A stretch of DNA of 64,000 nt from Nocardioides sp. Root1257 (GCF_001425175.1 NZ_LMDV01000009.1:950689-1014688), one strand, 5' to 3'; positions 24,215 through 33,559 are shown, counted from the first letter of the stretch. The notes: generated from the sequence alone by a model not told the origin. Numbers and translations are program-made.

Positions 24215-24226
24215 TACAGCGCTGTA
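24215..24226. promoter_or_regulatory. 12-bp perfect palindrome in a divergent promoter region
   Basis: TACAGCGCTGTA lies in the unusually A+T-rich 204-bp gap between the DUF1906 gene and the 52-aa gene. A second inverted repeat, TGCTCA/TGAGCA (24253-24258 and 24265-24270), follows 26 nt later. Both could be operators; the binding protein is unknown. Confidence 0.4.
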
Positions 24227-24322
24227 ATTCGCTCGGTGCCAACCACAAGGTTTGCTCAATCGGCTGAGCACGTGCGGGAACGGGAGCACGCTGGCCGCAC
24301 GCAACGATCGAGGGGGTCGATC

Positions 24323-24481
24323 ATGAGTGACAGCTGGAGCATGCTCCCGTTCCTGGGCCGCGGGCCGGAGTTCTTCCTGGACCCGGTCGAGGGCGGTACG
24401 CCGACGACGAGCGCCGACGGCCGGTGGTGGTGGGACGGACGCGTCTGGACGCCCGTCCTCGCCGCCCGCCAGGCGAGCTAG
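24323..24481 (+). CDS. 52-aa tryptophan-rich small protein
   Basis: A short protein beginning MSDSWSMLPFLGRGPEFF, with the cluster GRWWWDGRVWTPV near its C-terminus. That cluster resembles the WxDGxxWTP element of DUF2510-like actinobacterial domains, which sit next to membranes. An AGGGGG site lies about 6-10 nt upstream of ATG 24323. Its TAG stop shares CTAG with the stop of the convergent MFS gene. Function unknown. Confidence 0.55.
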   Translation: MSDSWSMLPFLGRGPEFFLDPVEGGTPTTSADGRWWWDGRVWTPVLAARQAS

Positions 24482-25962
24482 GCCGCCTCGACCGCCTCGG
24501 TGAGGTCCGCGCGGACCGGCTCGACCCGCGCGGGCTCGGGGGCTGACGCCCGCCGGGTCCGGAGCGCGAGGCCCGAGACCAGCAGGGCCAGGGCGGTGAA
24601 GCCGGCCGACGTCAGGAACGCCGCCTGCAGCCCGGGCACGAACTCGCCCGGGACCGCACCCGCGGCGTACACCGACACGATGACGGCGATGCCCACGGCA
24701 CTGCCGAGCTGCTGCGTGGTCTGCAGCAGTCCGGACGCCGATCCGGCGTGCTCCGGCTCGACGCCGCCGAGCACCGTGACGGAGATCGGCATGAACACCA
24801 GGCCGGTGGAGAGGCCGGCGATCAGCATCGGGCCGAAGACCGAGCCCCAGTAGGTGCCGTCGGCACCGGCGGCGCTGAGCCAGGCGTAGCCCACGGTCAT
24901 GGCGGCGGTGCCCGTCATCAGCATGGCCTGCGGGCCGACCTTCTGGATCAGCCACGGGGTGAGGCGGGACATCCCGAAGATGCCGAGGCTGAAGGGGAGG
25001 AAGGCGAAGCCGGACGCGAGCGGGCCGAAGCCGAGCACCCGCTGCACGTACTGCACGACCAGGAAGAACATCGACAGGTTCGCACCGATGACCAGCGCCA
25101 TGACGGCCAGCGCGGCGACGCGGCGCCGGTTCCTGACCAGGTGCGGCTGGATCATCGGGTGCGGGTGCCGCGTCTCGGTGCGGGCCAGCAGGAGCAGGGC
25201 CGCGACGCCGAGGACGATGCCGCCGATGGTGCGCACCGAGGTCCAGCCGTGCTCGGGAGCACCGATCAGCGCCCACACGATGGACACGGCGCCGATGGTG
25301 GCGCTGGCGGCGCCGACCAGGTCGAAGCGTCCGGGGCGGCGGGCGGTCTCGGCGACGAAGCGACGGGCGAGAAGCAGCACGGCGATGCCGAGCGGCACGT
25401 TGATGAAGAGCGTCCAGCGCCACGACCCGACGTCGGTGAGCAGGCCACCGAGGATCAGGCCGATCGAGGCGCCACCGGACGAGACCGCGCCGAAGAGCGC
25501 GAGGGCCCGGTTGCGCGCGGCCTCGTCGGGCGCGCTGGTGGTGAGCAGGGCGAGCACGCTCGGTGCGGCGAGGGCCGCTCCGACGCCCTGGAGGGTCCGG
25601 GCGGCGACCAGCTGGCCGGGCGTCTGGGCGAGTCCGCCGAGGGCGGAGCCCACCGTGAAGGTGGCCAGCCCGATCTCGAAGACCCGGAGCCGTCCGAAGA
25701 CGTCGCCGAGCCGGCCGCCGAGCAGCAGCAGGCCGCCGAAGGCGAGCGTGTAGGCGTTGAGGACCCACGACAGCGACGCGGGGCCGAAGTCGAGGTCGGC
25801 GTCGATGCGGGGCAGGGCGACGTTCACGACGGTGGCGTCGAGCACGATCATCAGCTGGGCGACCAGGACGATCGCGATGCCCGCGGCTGCGCGGCCGGCG
25901 TTCGGCGGCAGCTCGCTGGGCCGACCCGTGCCCCGGGCGGGGGTGGTGGTGGTGAGAGACAT
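24478..25962 (-). CDS. MFS exporter, EmrB/QacA (DHA2) type, TetR-controlled
   Basis: A 494-aa, about 14-TM exporter. It has LMIVLDATVVNVALPRIDADL in TM1, GGRLGDVFGRLRVFEIGL (motif A), and SIGLILGGLLTDVGSWRWTLFINVPLG (motif C plus WRW block). It is divergent from a TetR gene, and two near-identical palindromes lie between them, the standard arrangement for a drug-inducible efflux pump. The substrate is unknown. The C-terminus is cytoplasmic and acidic. Confidence 0.88.
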   Translation of the reverse strand: MSLTTTTPARGTGRPSELPPNAGRAAAGIAIVLVAQLMIVLDATVVNVALPRIDADLDFGPASLSWVLNAYTLAFGGLLLLGGRLGDVFGRLRVFEIGLATFTVGSALGGLAQTPGQLVAARTLQGVGAALAAPSVLALLTTSAPDEAARNRALALFGAVSSGGASIGLILGGLLTDVGSWRWTLFINVPLGIAVLLLARRFVAETARRPGRFDLVGAASATIGAVSIVWALIGAPEHGWTSVRTIGGIVLGVAALLLLARTETRHPHPMIQPHLVRNRRRVAALAVMALVIGANLSMFFLVVQYVQRVLGFGPLASGFAFLPFSLGIFGMSRLTPWLIQKVGPQAMLMTGTAAMTVGYAWLSAAGADGTYWGSVFGPMLIAGLSTGLVFMPISVTVLGGVEPEHAGSASGLLQTTQQLGSAVGIAVIVSVYAAGAVPGEFVPGLQAAFLTSAGFTALALLVSGLALRTRRASAPEPARVEPVRADLTEAVEAA

Positions 25963-26008
25963 GGTGGAGAGTCCTGTTCTGGCCTCGTGGGCCGAGGTAC
26001 AGTAGATC

Positions 26009-26023
26009 CGGAGGGTTCCTCCG
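26009..26023. promoter_or_regulatory. TetR-type operator, copy 1 (MFS-proximal)
   Basis: CGGAGGGTTCCTCCG: inverted arms CGGAGG/CCTCCG. It matches copy 2 at 26041-26055 in sequence and arm layout. The centres are 32 bp apart, about three helical turns, so two dimers would sit on one DNA face. Confidence 0.65.
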
Positions 26024-26040
26024 CTTCATCCAGAACAATA

Positions 26041-26055
26041 CGGAGACTGTCTCCG
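26041..26055. promoter_or_regulatory. TetR-type operator, copy 2 (TetR-proximal)
   Basis: CGGAGACTGTCTCCG, a perfect palindrome about a central T, extended by A/T on each side. It lies 28 nt before the predicted tetR start, fit for autorepression. Confidence 0.7.
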
Positions 26056-26083
26056 TTTAGCAAGTGCAATGAGGGAGTTTTCC

Positions 26084-26632
26084 GTGCGAGCCGATGCCCA
26101 GCGCAACTACGACCGCATCGTCGAGGTGGCGCGCCAGGTGTTCCGCGAGCGTGGGTACGACGCCTCTCTCGACGACATCGCCAAGCTCGCCGGCGTCGGT
26201 CCCGGCACCCTCTACCGGCACTTCCCGAAGCGCGAGAACCTCCTCGACGCCGTGATGCAGTCCTGGGTCGACAAGGTCACCGAGACCACGGACAAGGCGC
26301 TGACCCACGAGGGGTCGGACCGCGACCTGCTGCTGAACTGGTTCCAGGAGTACGTCGGCCTGATCAGCCAGCACAAGGGCGGACCCGCCAAGATCACCTC
26401 CGCGATGGGCGACCCGGACTCCCCGATCATGACCAAGTGCCAGGTCCTGGCATCCGCCAACGGCCGCGTGATCGAGCGGCTCCGCGAGGACGGCGCGCTG
26501 CGCGACGGGGTCGAGACCATCCAGGTCTGCCGCCTCGTGGGCGGCATCGCGACCGTCGCCGACCAGAGCGACCTCGACGCGTCCGCCGTGCGCCCGATGC
26601 TCGAGGTCGTCGCCGACGGGCTGCTGAGGTAG
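26084..26632 (+). CDS. TetR family transcriptional repressor
   Basis: A 182-aa regulator. Residues 5-55 form the TetR HTH: NYDRIVEVARQVFRERGYDAS, LDDIAKLAGVGPGTLYRHFP. The C-terminal ligand domain has no assigned ligand. I prefer GTG 26084 because GAGGGAG (26071-26077) is 6 nt upstream; an in-frame ATG at 26069 lacks a site. It diverges from the MFS exporter gene, with two operators between. The stop is 6 nt from the convergent stop of the giant exported protein gene. Confidence 0.88.
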   Translation: MRADAQRNYDRIVEVARQVFRERGYDASLDDIAKLAGVGPGTLYRHFPKRENLLDAVMQSWVDKVTETTDKALTHEGSDRDLLLNWFQEYVGLISQHKGGPAKITSAMGDPDSPIMTKCQVLASANGRVIERLREDGALRDGVETIQVCRLVGGIATVADQSDLDASAVRPMLEVVADGLLR

Positions 26633-26638
26633 GACCCG

Positions 26639-29600
26639 TCAGGAGAGCTCGCGCGACGCCGCGGGTGCCTCCCCGTCGTGTGAGAACCCGATCGCCCGGA
26701 CCAGGGCGCGGGATCCGTACGGCGCCGTCATCCGGACCCGCACCTGCAGGTAGCGGCCGGGACGGTCGAGACGGGTGCCCTCGACCCGCCGCCACCGCGA
26801 CCAGGTCCCGTCCGGTCGTGACCGGTCGCCGGTGCGCACGGCCACGACGACCCGGGATCCTGCGGGACGGGTGGCGTCGAGCACCATCGCGGTCCAGCTG
26901 ACCTTCTGCCGGGCGTCCTGGACGGTGGAGATGAACGTGCCGACCCCGCCGGCCGGCAGGGCCAGGGCGCCGAAGCCGGCACGGCTGACCCGCACGTCGC
27001 CGCTCAGCCGGCCGGTGCGGAAGCCGAGCGCGGTCTGCAGGGCGACGCCCGGCGCCCGGGTGCGGAGCCGGATCGGCGTGCCCGAGCCCGAGTTGCCGGC
27101 GGCGTCCGTCCCACCGACCGTCAGGCGGTACGCCGTCTCGGTCGCGAGCCCGGTCAGCACCACCGTGTGCCGCCGCACCAGCCCGTCGTCGCGTCGCGAG
27201 CCGACGCCCGGCGTCGACCGGTCGGTGAAGTGGACGACGGACGTCGCAGGCTCGGCGGTCCGCCACGACACGCGCGCGGTGCCGTCGGGCAGCGAGAGCG
27301 CACGGACGGCGGTCGGCACCGGAGCGCGGTGGTCCGCGGCGGGGGTGCGGAAGGTGGCCGGCGGCCGATCGCGCCGCGGCCAGGTCCGGAGGTGGCCGTC
27401 CGCGCCGCGGGTGAGCACGCGGTAGAAGTACCTCCGGCCGGCGGCCAGCCCGTCGACGGTGAGCGAGTGGCGGGCGGTGCTCCCCGCCGACGTCGTCACG
27501 CGGTCGAGCCTGCCGGCCGACGTGCCGAAGCGGACCGTCGAGGTCCCGGGTGCTCCGCTGCGCCAGCGCACCGTGGCCTCGCCCGACGGGCTCGACGCGA
27601 CCCGCGCCGCCGAGACCGCGGCTGCCGAGCCCGCCGAGCCCGCGCCGTACGCCGCCGACCACGTGCCGGCCGACGCGGGGAAGACGGCGTACTGCTGGCC
27701 CTTGACGGTCATGGTGGTGAAGGCGACGGCGGTGCCTCCCCGGGTCAGGCTGCTCAGCACCGTCCCGCCCGGTCCGGCGACGGGCAGCATCGCGGTGAGG
27801 CGCGAGGCGCCGCTGCCGACGGCGATCGTGAAGCCCAGCGTGGAGCCCGACCACGAGAGATCGCCGAACGAGGAGCCGTTGCGCCCGTCGACCCAGGTGA
27901 GCATCTGGCGCGCGGTCACGACAGGCACGCCGCGCTCCTGCGCGGACGCGAGGAGCTCGTCGCTCTCGAAGGTCGTCGCCGCGTCGGTGTGCATGTTGGC
28001 GGTGAACGCGCCGTAGTAGCCCTGGGCGCCGAGTGCCCGGTCCAGGAGGGTGTCGACGGTGAACGGGTAGCTCTGCTCGGACTCGTCGGTCATCGCCGTC
28101 TGGGCCTGGTAGACGTCGAGCATCGAGCCGTCGGTGTCGGTGAACCGCATCGGGATGCCCGACCCGTTCATGAAGCCGGGACGGTCCTGCACCCAGCTGC
28201 CCGGCCAGAAGTAGTAGTTGGTGTCGAGGCGGATCCCGTTGGCCAGCTCGGCCCTGGGCTGCGAGCTCCAGTCGCTGAACGCGATGCAGTGGGTCCGGTT
28301 GGTCGTGGGCGCCAGGACGCCGGAGTACTTCGCACGCCACTCCGCGAGCTGGGAGCTGTAGCCGCTCTGGAGCTGGGCGAGCGAGGTGAAGTTGGCGCAG
28401 TTGGTCGTGTGGTGCAGCCCGACCTCGAAGCCCTGGCCCTGGTAGGTCGTGGCCTGGGCGTTGCTGAACGGCGTGGACGTGTAGACGTACGACGTGAAGC
28501 GGGGGCAGGTCCAGGCCGCGACCGAGCAGCCGGCGGGGCTGGCGGCGAGGTAGGAGGCGAAGCGGCCGGCCGTCCCGCCCGTGCCGTGGTCGTCGCCGGT
28601 CGCGACCACGACGGCCTTGTACGTGTCGGGGAAGTACCAGAACCGCGGCAGCGGCATCCGGTCGCGCCGCATCACCGTGAGGAGGTTGGCCAGCAGGCGC
28701 TGCTGCTCGTCCGCCTGGGGGATCGACACCTTGGCCAGGTTGACCCAGTCGGTGGTCCCGCTGCCGCCGAAGAAGAGGTCGTCGGACCGGATCGGCGTCT
28801 GGGCGTCCCGCTCCTGGGCCGCCCACGCCGGGTTGCCCTGGCGGGTCTGCACGACCGACTTCGCCAGGTCGTAGGCGAAGGTCGCGACCTGGCCGCCGTT
28901 GCTGCCGACGCTGCGCCACGCCACCGCGGGCTGACCGGTGGACGCCGTCGCGGTCGAGTAGAGGGTCGCGACCGTGGTGGCGCCGGCGAGTGCGTAGCGG
29001 TTCGCGGCCCCGTGGAACTGCATCGTGTCGGTGGTGATCCCCGCGCCCGGCGCGGTCGCGGGGTCCACGGCCAGGTAGCCGTCGGAGACCGTGCCGGCCT
29101 GGGCGCTGAGGCCGGCGAGGCTCAGGAACCGGCTGTCCGGTCGCATCAGCACGAGGTCGCCACCGGCCGTCACCCAGTCGCTCACGGCGGCGACCTGCGC
29201 ATCGGTCACGGGCACCTCGCCGACCACGAGCGCGCCGTACGGCGCCAGGCCGCTGGCCGTGAGCGCTGCCGGCCCGACCGTGGTGAACTCGTTGAGGCCC
29301 TCGGCGCGCAGGATCTCCGCGAGGTACGTCGAGACCGGGTTGCCCGCGCTGGTGACGACCGCGACGGGACCGCCCGGTCCCTGGTCGGGCGCCGGCGGTG
29401 CCGGTGCGGCGGTCTGGAACGACCAGCTCGTCGGTGCCGCGACGTTGCCCGCCGCGTCGCTGGCGCCGCTGACCTGGACGGAGTACGTCGTCGAGGAGGC
29501 GAGCGCGAGCGCGGGCTGGAACAGCAGTCGGGTGCCGCCGCTGTCGATCGCGGTGGTGCCGGCCAGCACGGTGCCCGCCGGGTTGCGGACCTCGACCGTG

Positions 29601-32600
29601 CCGGTGCGCGCCTTCAGCGGCTCGCCGTACGTCGCCGAGACGACCGTGTTGGTGGGGACCCCGGTCGCGCCGGGGGCGGGCGAGCGGTCCAGCAGCGACG
29701 GCGCCGTGGCGTCCGTGGCGCTCTCCTGGAAGACGACGTCGACCCAGTAGTTCTCGTTGTTGTAGCTGCTCGTCGGGAAGACGCCGGCGGTGCTGGTGTA
29801 GCGGTAGAGGCCGTTGCCGCCGTCGGTGCCGTTGGCGAGGGCGGTCAGCGGTCCGCGCGTCGTCGCGGCGCTGAAGTAGTTCCCGTTCACGACGTACCGC
29901 GACGGCGTGAAGTACGACGCGACGTAGGTCGTGTTCGCCTGCACCGCGACCGGGCTCGCGAAGGTCGCCTGCTGCCAGCCGCTCGCGCTCTCCCCGGTGA
30001 AGGTCACGGTGGCCAGCTTCGTGCCGGTGCCGCTCCAGAGGGTGCCGACGTGCGTGCCCGAGCTCTGGGTGGGCTTGAAGTAGCGGATCGCCGTGACGTA
30101 CCCGGCCTGGCTGGTGCGGAACTTCACGCCGAGCTCCACCGCCGAGGTGTCCGGGTCGGTGCCGGCGGGCGCGGCGGTCGACGGCCAGATCGTGCACGGA
30201 CACGAGCTGGCCGTCGCCGCGGTCGTGAAGCTCCACGACGTCGGGTCCATGACGTTGCCGGCGGCGTCGGTGGCCCCGGACACGGTCGCGGTGTAGGTCG
30301 TCGACGTCGCGAGCGCGCTGCCAGGGGTGAGCGTCGCGGTCTGGGTGGTGGCGTTGTAGGCGGTGGTGGCGGTGACGGCCGTGCCGGCGGGGTTGCGGAG
30401 CACGAAGCTGACCGTCGAGCCGGTGACGGCCTCGCTGAAGGTGGCGGTCGGCGCGACCGAGGTGGCGACGGCGGTGGCGCCGCTGGCGGGCGTTCGCGCG
30501 GTGACGGTGGGCTTGGTGGTGTCGGCGGCGACCGTGGTGAAGGTCCAGGTGACGGGGTCCATGGCGTTGCCGGCGGCGTCGGCCGCGCCGGAGAGCGTGG
30601 CGGTGTACGTCGTCGACGGTGCCAGGGCGCTGCCGGGCGTCAGCGTCGCGGTCTGGGTGGTGGCGTTGTAGGCGGTGGTGCCGGTGACGAGGGTGCCGGC
30701 GGGGTTGCGCAGCTGGAAGCTGATCGAGGCTGCAGTGACGGGCTCGCTGAAGGTCGCCGTGGGCGCGACGTTGACCGCGACGCCGGTGGCGCCGGCGGCA
30801 GGGGTCCGTCCGGTCACGGTGGGCTTGGTGGTGTCGGCGGCGACCGTGGTGAAGGTCCAGGTGACGGGGTCCATGGCGTTGCCGGCGGCGTCGGTGGCCC
30901 CGGAGACGGTGGCGGTGTAGGTGGTCGAGGGCGCGAGGGCCGCGTTCGGGGTGACGGTCGCGGTCTGGGTGGTGGCGTTGTAGGCCGTGGTGGCGGTGAC
31001 GAGGGTGCCGGCGGGGTTGCGGAGCTGGAAGGAGATCGAGCCGGCGGTGACGGGTTCGCTGAAGGTCGCCGTGGGCGCGACGTTGACCGCGACGCCGGTG
31101 GCGCCGGCCGCGGGGGTCCGTCCGGTCACGGTCGGCTTGGTGGTGTCGGGGCCGTTGTCGTAGACGACGTCGACCCAGTAGTTCTCGCTGTTGTAGGACG
31201 CGGTCGGGAAGGAGCCCGCCGTGCTGCCGTAGCGGTAGAGGCCGTTGCCGCCGTCGGTGCCGTTGGCCAGCGCCGTCAACGGCCCGCGGGTGGTCGCGGA
31301 GGTGAAGTACGCCGAGCTGACGGCGTACCGCGACGGTGTGAAGTACGACGCCACGTAGGTCGTGTTGGCCGTGACCGGGACCGGGGTCGCGAAGTTGGCC
31401 TGCTGCCAGCCGCTGGCGCTCTCGCCGGTGAAGGTCACCGTCGCGAGCTTGGTGCCGGTGCCGGTCCACAGGGTGCCGACGTGGGTGCCGGTGGAGAGGG
31501 CGGCCTTGTAGTACCGGATGCCCGTGATGGTCCCGTTCTGGGAGGCGCGGAACTTCACGCCCAGCTCCACCGCGCTGGTGTCCGGGTCCGTGCCCGCAGG
31601 GGTCGCGGTGCTGGGCCAGATCGAGCACGGGCAGCCGCTGCCGCCGGAGGTGCCCGCCGTGATCGTGACGCCCGCGGACGGGGTCTCGATGTTGCCGCTG
31701 TCGTCGGCGGCCCTGCTGCGGATCCGGACGGTCCCGGCGGCTGCCGGGGTGAACGTGTAGGTCCACGACTCACGTCCGGTGGCGCGGTGCCAGGTGCTGC
31801 CGTTGTCGGTGGAGACCTCGATGCCGCCGACCCGGCCGCCGCCGGCGTCGGTGGCGGTCCCGGTGATCGTGATCGGGTCGCCGACCGGCAGCGTCGCGCC
31901 GGCCGTGGGCGAGGTGATCACCGAGGTCGGGGCCGCGGTGTCGGTCGACGCCGTCGCCGCGGTCAGCCCCGACTGCAGCGTGGTGGGCTGGACGCCCATG
32001 TCGGCCAGCAGGTTGACGGTCGCCTGACGCGCGGCCGCGTCGGCCGCGGCCGAGCCGCGGTCGTGGTTGGCGTCGAGACCCCAGGACCACTGGATCGTCC
32101 CCGCACCGAACACGAGGGCGCCGCTCGGGGCGCGGTAGAGCGTCATCGAGTGCGTCGCCGTGCCGCTGCTGTAGTTGGTGCCGTAGTCCTGCAGCACGTC
32201 CGCCTGACCGGTCGTCTGCGACAGCCGGACCAGACCCGGTGGGCGCGACCCGTTGTCGGCGTCCTGGTCCCACTCGTAGCCGATGACGTTGGTGCCGACG
32301 GTCGTGGTCTGCGTGCCGGTCAGGCTGGCCACGCGGGTGTTGCGCCAGAAGCGCATCTTGCCGTCGGCCGCCCCGACCTCCATGTCGATGGCGCAGCAGT
32401 TCGCGGTGAAGATCGTCCCGGACAGCGCGTTCTCGGGGCGCGCGCCGTCGGCGGGCGCACCGAAGCGCGGGTCGCGCCAGGTCGCCGTCGCCGTCGGGGG
32501 GTCCTGCGGGTCGATCGCGGCGTTCGCGTGCGTCTCCTTGTAGGAGACGAGGGTCCGGTACGGCGTGCCGGAGCCGTCGACGCTGTTCTCCCACCGGGTC

Positions 32601-33559
32601 TTCCAGAAGATCTCGTTCCCGCTGAAGAAGGCCAGGTCGACCCCGGCCGCGCGCGCCGCCTCGACGTTGGCGCGCTGCTGGCCCGACCAGTACTCGTCGT
32701 GGCCGACCGACAGGAACGCCTGGTGCTCGAGCAGCTCGCTCCCGCGACGGTCGGTGTCGACCCCGGAGGTGTAGCTCACGTCGTACCCGTTGGACTCCAG
32801 CCACCGGACCATCGGGTACTCCGCGTTGAAGACGAAGTCCTCGGGCGCGTTGGCGCGCGTGGTGAACGGCCGGTTGTAGCTGACCTTGTAGGCACGGCCC
32901 GCGGGCGCACCGGTGTAGAGGCTGTTGCCGCCGTACGCGTTGTAGGCCTGCCAGGTGGTGTCCGAGGTCTGGAAGAGCAGTTTGGACGCGGAGCTGTCGT
33001 TGCGGACGACGAAGAAGACGTGGCTCGACCCTGCGGTGCCGTCGGTGCGCACCAGCTTGGCGAAGTAGATCCCGGACACGGCGTCCGCGGGCACCTGCCA
33101 GGTCGCGTTCTGGGTCCAGTTGCCGCAGTCGGTCAGACCGGTGGCGGCGACGGTGATGCAGTTCGGCTGGTTGGGCACGATCGTGGTGGGAGCGACCGTC
33201 GTGACGAGCCGTGCCCCCAGGCCGCCGTAGTAGCCCATCCGATAGATGTCGAGGCGGTACGACGAGGCGTTGGTGTCGATCTTGAAGCCCTCGGTCTCGC
33301 CGACGTTCACGCTCATCTGCGTCGCGAAGCCCTGGATGTTGGTGCTGCCGGCACCGGTGATGCCCCACTCGCTCTCGGGGTTGCCGGTCTTCGTGTTCTC
33401 GCACGCCACCGGGCTGGCGACGGGAGCGTCGCACGGTGCGGCGACCGCCGCGGGTGCGACGACGACGCTGAGTCCGGCGACGACCAGGACGCCGATCGCG
33501 GCGGCGACCAGCGCCGTCGACCTGGGGAACCGTCGGGTGCGCTGCTGATCTGGGCTCAT
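26639..33559 (-). CDS. giant exported multidomain protein (dimethylformamidase-like, DUF4082, Ig-like, deacetylase-like)
   Basis: A 2306-aa protein with a Sec signal (about 14-40, ending VVAPAAVAA). Approximate order: N,N-dimethylformamidase-large-subunit-like domain (46-560: IYRMGYYGGLGARLV, LSVGHDEYWSGQQR); Ig-like (575-630); DUF4082 (638-800: CPCSIWPSTATPAGTDPD); three Big_5-like Ig repeats (805-1105); second DUF4082 (1118-1280); fourth Ig repeat; a flavodoxin/amidotransferase-like fold (1385-1600); a NodB-like polysaccharide-deacetylase domain (about 1640-1900, metal-site candidates TGDDHG and GLHHT); two FN3 domains (about 1985-2170); and a C-terminal beta domain. It probably acts on surface or external glycans. 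ATG 33559 is the start nearest the signal. Confidence 0.8.
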   Translation of the reverse strand: MSPDQQRTRRFPRSTALVAAAIGVLVVAGLSVVVAPAAVAAPCDAPVASPVACENTKTGNPESEWGITGAGSTNIQGFATQMSVNVGETEGFKIDTNASSYRLDIYRMGYYGGLGARLVTTVAPTTIVPNQPNCITVAATGLTDCGNWTQNATWQVPADAVSGIYFAKLVRTDGTAGSSHVFFVVRNDSSASKLLFQTSDTTWQAYNAYGGNSLYTGAPAGRAYKVSYNRPFTTRANAPEDFVFNAEYPMVRWLESNGYDVSYTSGVDTDRRGSELLEHQAFLSVGHDEYWSGQQRANVEAARAAGVDLAFFSGNEIFWKTRWENSVDGSGTPYRTLVSYKETHANAAIDPQDPPTATATWRDPRFGAPADGARPENALSGTIFTANCCAIDMEVGAADGKMRFWRNTRVASLTGTQTTTVGTNVIGYEWDQDADNGSRPPGLVRLSQTTGQADVLQDYGTNYSSGTATHSMTLYRAPSGALVFGAGTIQWSWGLDANHDRGSAAADAAARQATVNLLADMGVQPTTLQSGLTAATASTDTAAPTSVITSPTAGATLPVGDPITITGTATDAGGGRVGGIEVSTDNGSTWHRATGRESWTYTFTPAAAGTVRIRSRAADDSGNIETPSAGVTITAGTSGGSGCPCSIWPSTATPAGTDPDTSAVELGVKFRASQNGTITGIRYYKAALSTGTHVGTLWTGTGTKLATVTFTGESASGWQQANFATPVPVTANTTYVASYFTPSRYAVSSAYFTSATTRGPLTALANGTDGGNGLYRYGSTAGSFPTASYNSENYWVDVVYDNGPDTTKPTVTGRTPAAGATGVAVNVAPTATFSEPVTAGSISFQLRNPAGTLVTATTAYNATTQTATVTPNAALAPSTTYTATVSGATDAAGNAMDPVTWTFTTVAADTTKPTVTGRTPAAGATGVAVNVAPTATFSEPVTAASISFQLRNPAGTLVTGTTAYNATTQTATLTPGSALAPSTTYTATLSGAADAAGNAMDPVTWTFTTVAADTTKPTVTARTPASGATAVATSVAPTATFSEAVTGSTVSFVLRNPAGTAVTATTAYNATTQTATLTPGSALATSTTYTATVSGATDAAGNVMDPTSWSFTTAATASSCPCTIWPSTAAPAGTDPDTSAVELGVKFRTSQAGYVTAIRYFKPTQSSGTHVGTLWSGTGTKLATVTFTGESASGWQQATFASPVAVQANTTYVASYFTPSRYVVNGNYFSAATTRGPLTALANGTDGGNGLYRYTSTAGVFPTSSYNNENYWVDVVFQESATDATAPSLLDRSPAPGATGVPTNTVVSATYGEPLKARTGTVEVRNPAGTVLAGTTAIDSGGTRLLFQPALALASSTTYSVQVSGASDAAGNVAAPTSWSFQTAAPAPPAPDQGPGGPVAVVTSAGNPVSTYLAEILRAEGLNEFTTVGPAALTASGLAPYGALVVGEVPVTDAQVAAVSDWVTAGGDLVLMRPDSRFLSLAGLSAQAGTVSDGYLAVDPATAPGAGITTDTMQFHGAANRYALAGATTVATLYSTATASTGQPAVAWRSVGSNGGQVATFAYDLAKSVVQTRQGNPAWAAQERDAQTPIRSDDLFFGGSGTTDWVNLAKVSIPQADEQQRLLANLLTVMRRDRMPLPRFWYFPDTYKAVVVATGDDHGTGGTAGRFASYLAASPAGCSVAAWTCPRFTSYVYTSTPFSNAQATTYQGQGFEVGLHHTTNCANFTSLAQLQSGYSSQLAEWRAKYSGVLAPTTNRTHCIAFSDWSSQPRAELANGIRLDTNYYFWPGSWVQDRPGFMNGSGIPMRFTDTDGSMLDVYQAQTAMTDESEQSYPFTVDTLLDRALGAQGYYGAFTANMHTDAATTFESDELLASAQERGVPVVTARQMLTWVDGRNGSSFGDLSWSGSTLGFTIAVGSGASRLTAMLPVAGPGGTVLSSLTRGGTAVAFTTMTVKGQQYAVFPASAGTWSAAYGAGSAGSAAAVSAARVASSPSGEATVRWRSGAPGTSTVRFGTSAGRLDRVTTSAGSTARHSLTVDGLAAGRRYFYRVLTRGADGHLRTWPRRDRPPATFRTPAADHRAPVPTAVRALSLPDGTARVSWRTAEPATSVVHFTDRSTPGVGSRRDDGLVRRHTVVLTGLATETAYRLTVGGTDAAGNSGSGTPIRLRTRAPGVALQTALGFRTGRLSGDVRVSRAGFGALALPAGGVGTFISTVQDARQKVSWTAMVLDATRPAGSRVVVAVRTGDRSRPDGTWSRWRRVEGTRLDRPGRYLQVRVRMTAPYGSRALVRAIGFSHDGEAPAASRELS
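30198..31133. repeat. tandem 312-bp repeats encoding Ig-like modules
   Basis: The stretch GGCTTGGTGGTGTCG begins at 30510, 30822 and, as GGCTTGGTGGTGTCGG, at 31134: an exact 312-bp (104-codon) period. Units 2 and 3 are almost identical over long tracts; unit 1 (30198-30509) has diverged. Exact spacing and near identity suggest recent duplication or gene conversion within the giant gene. Confidence 0.8.
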
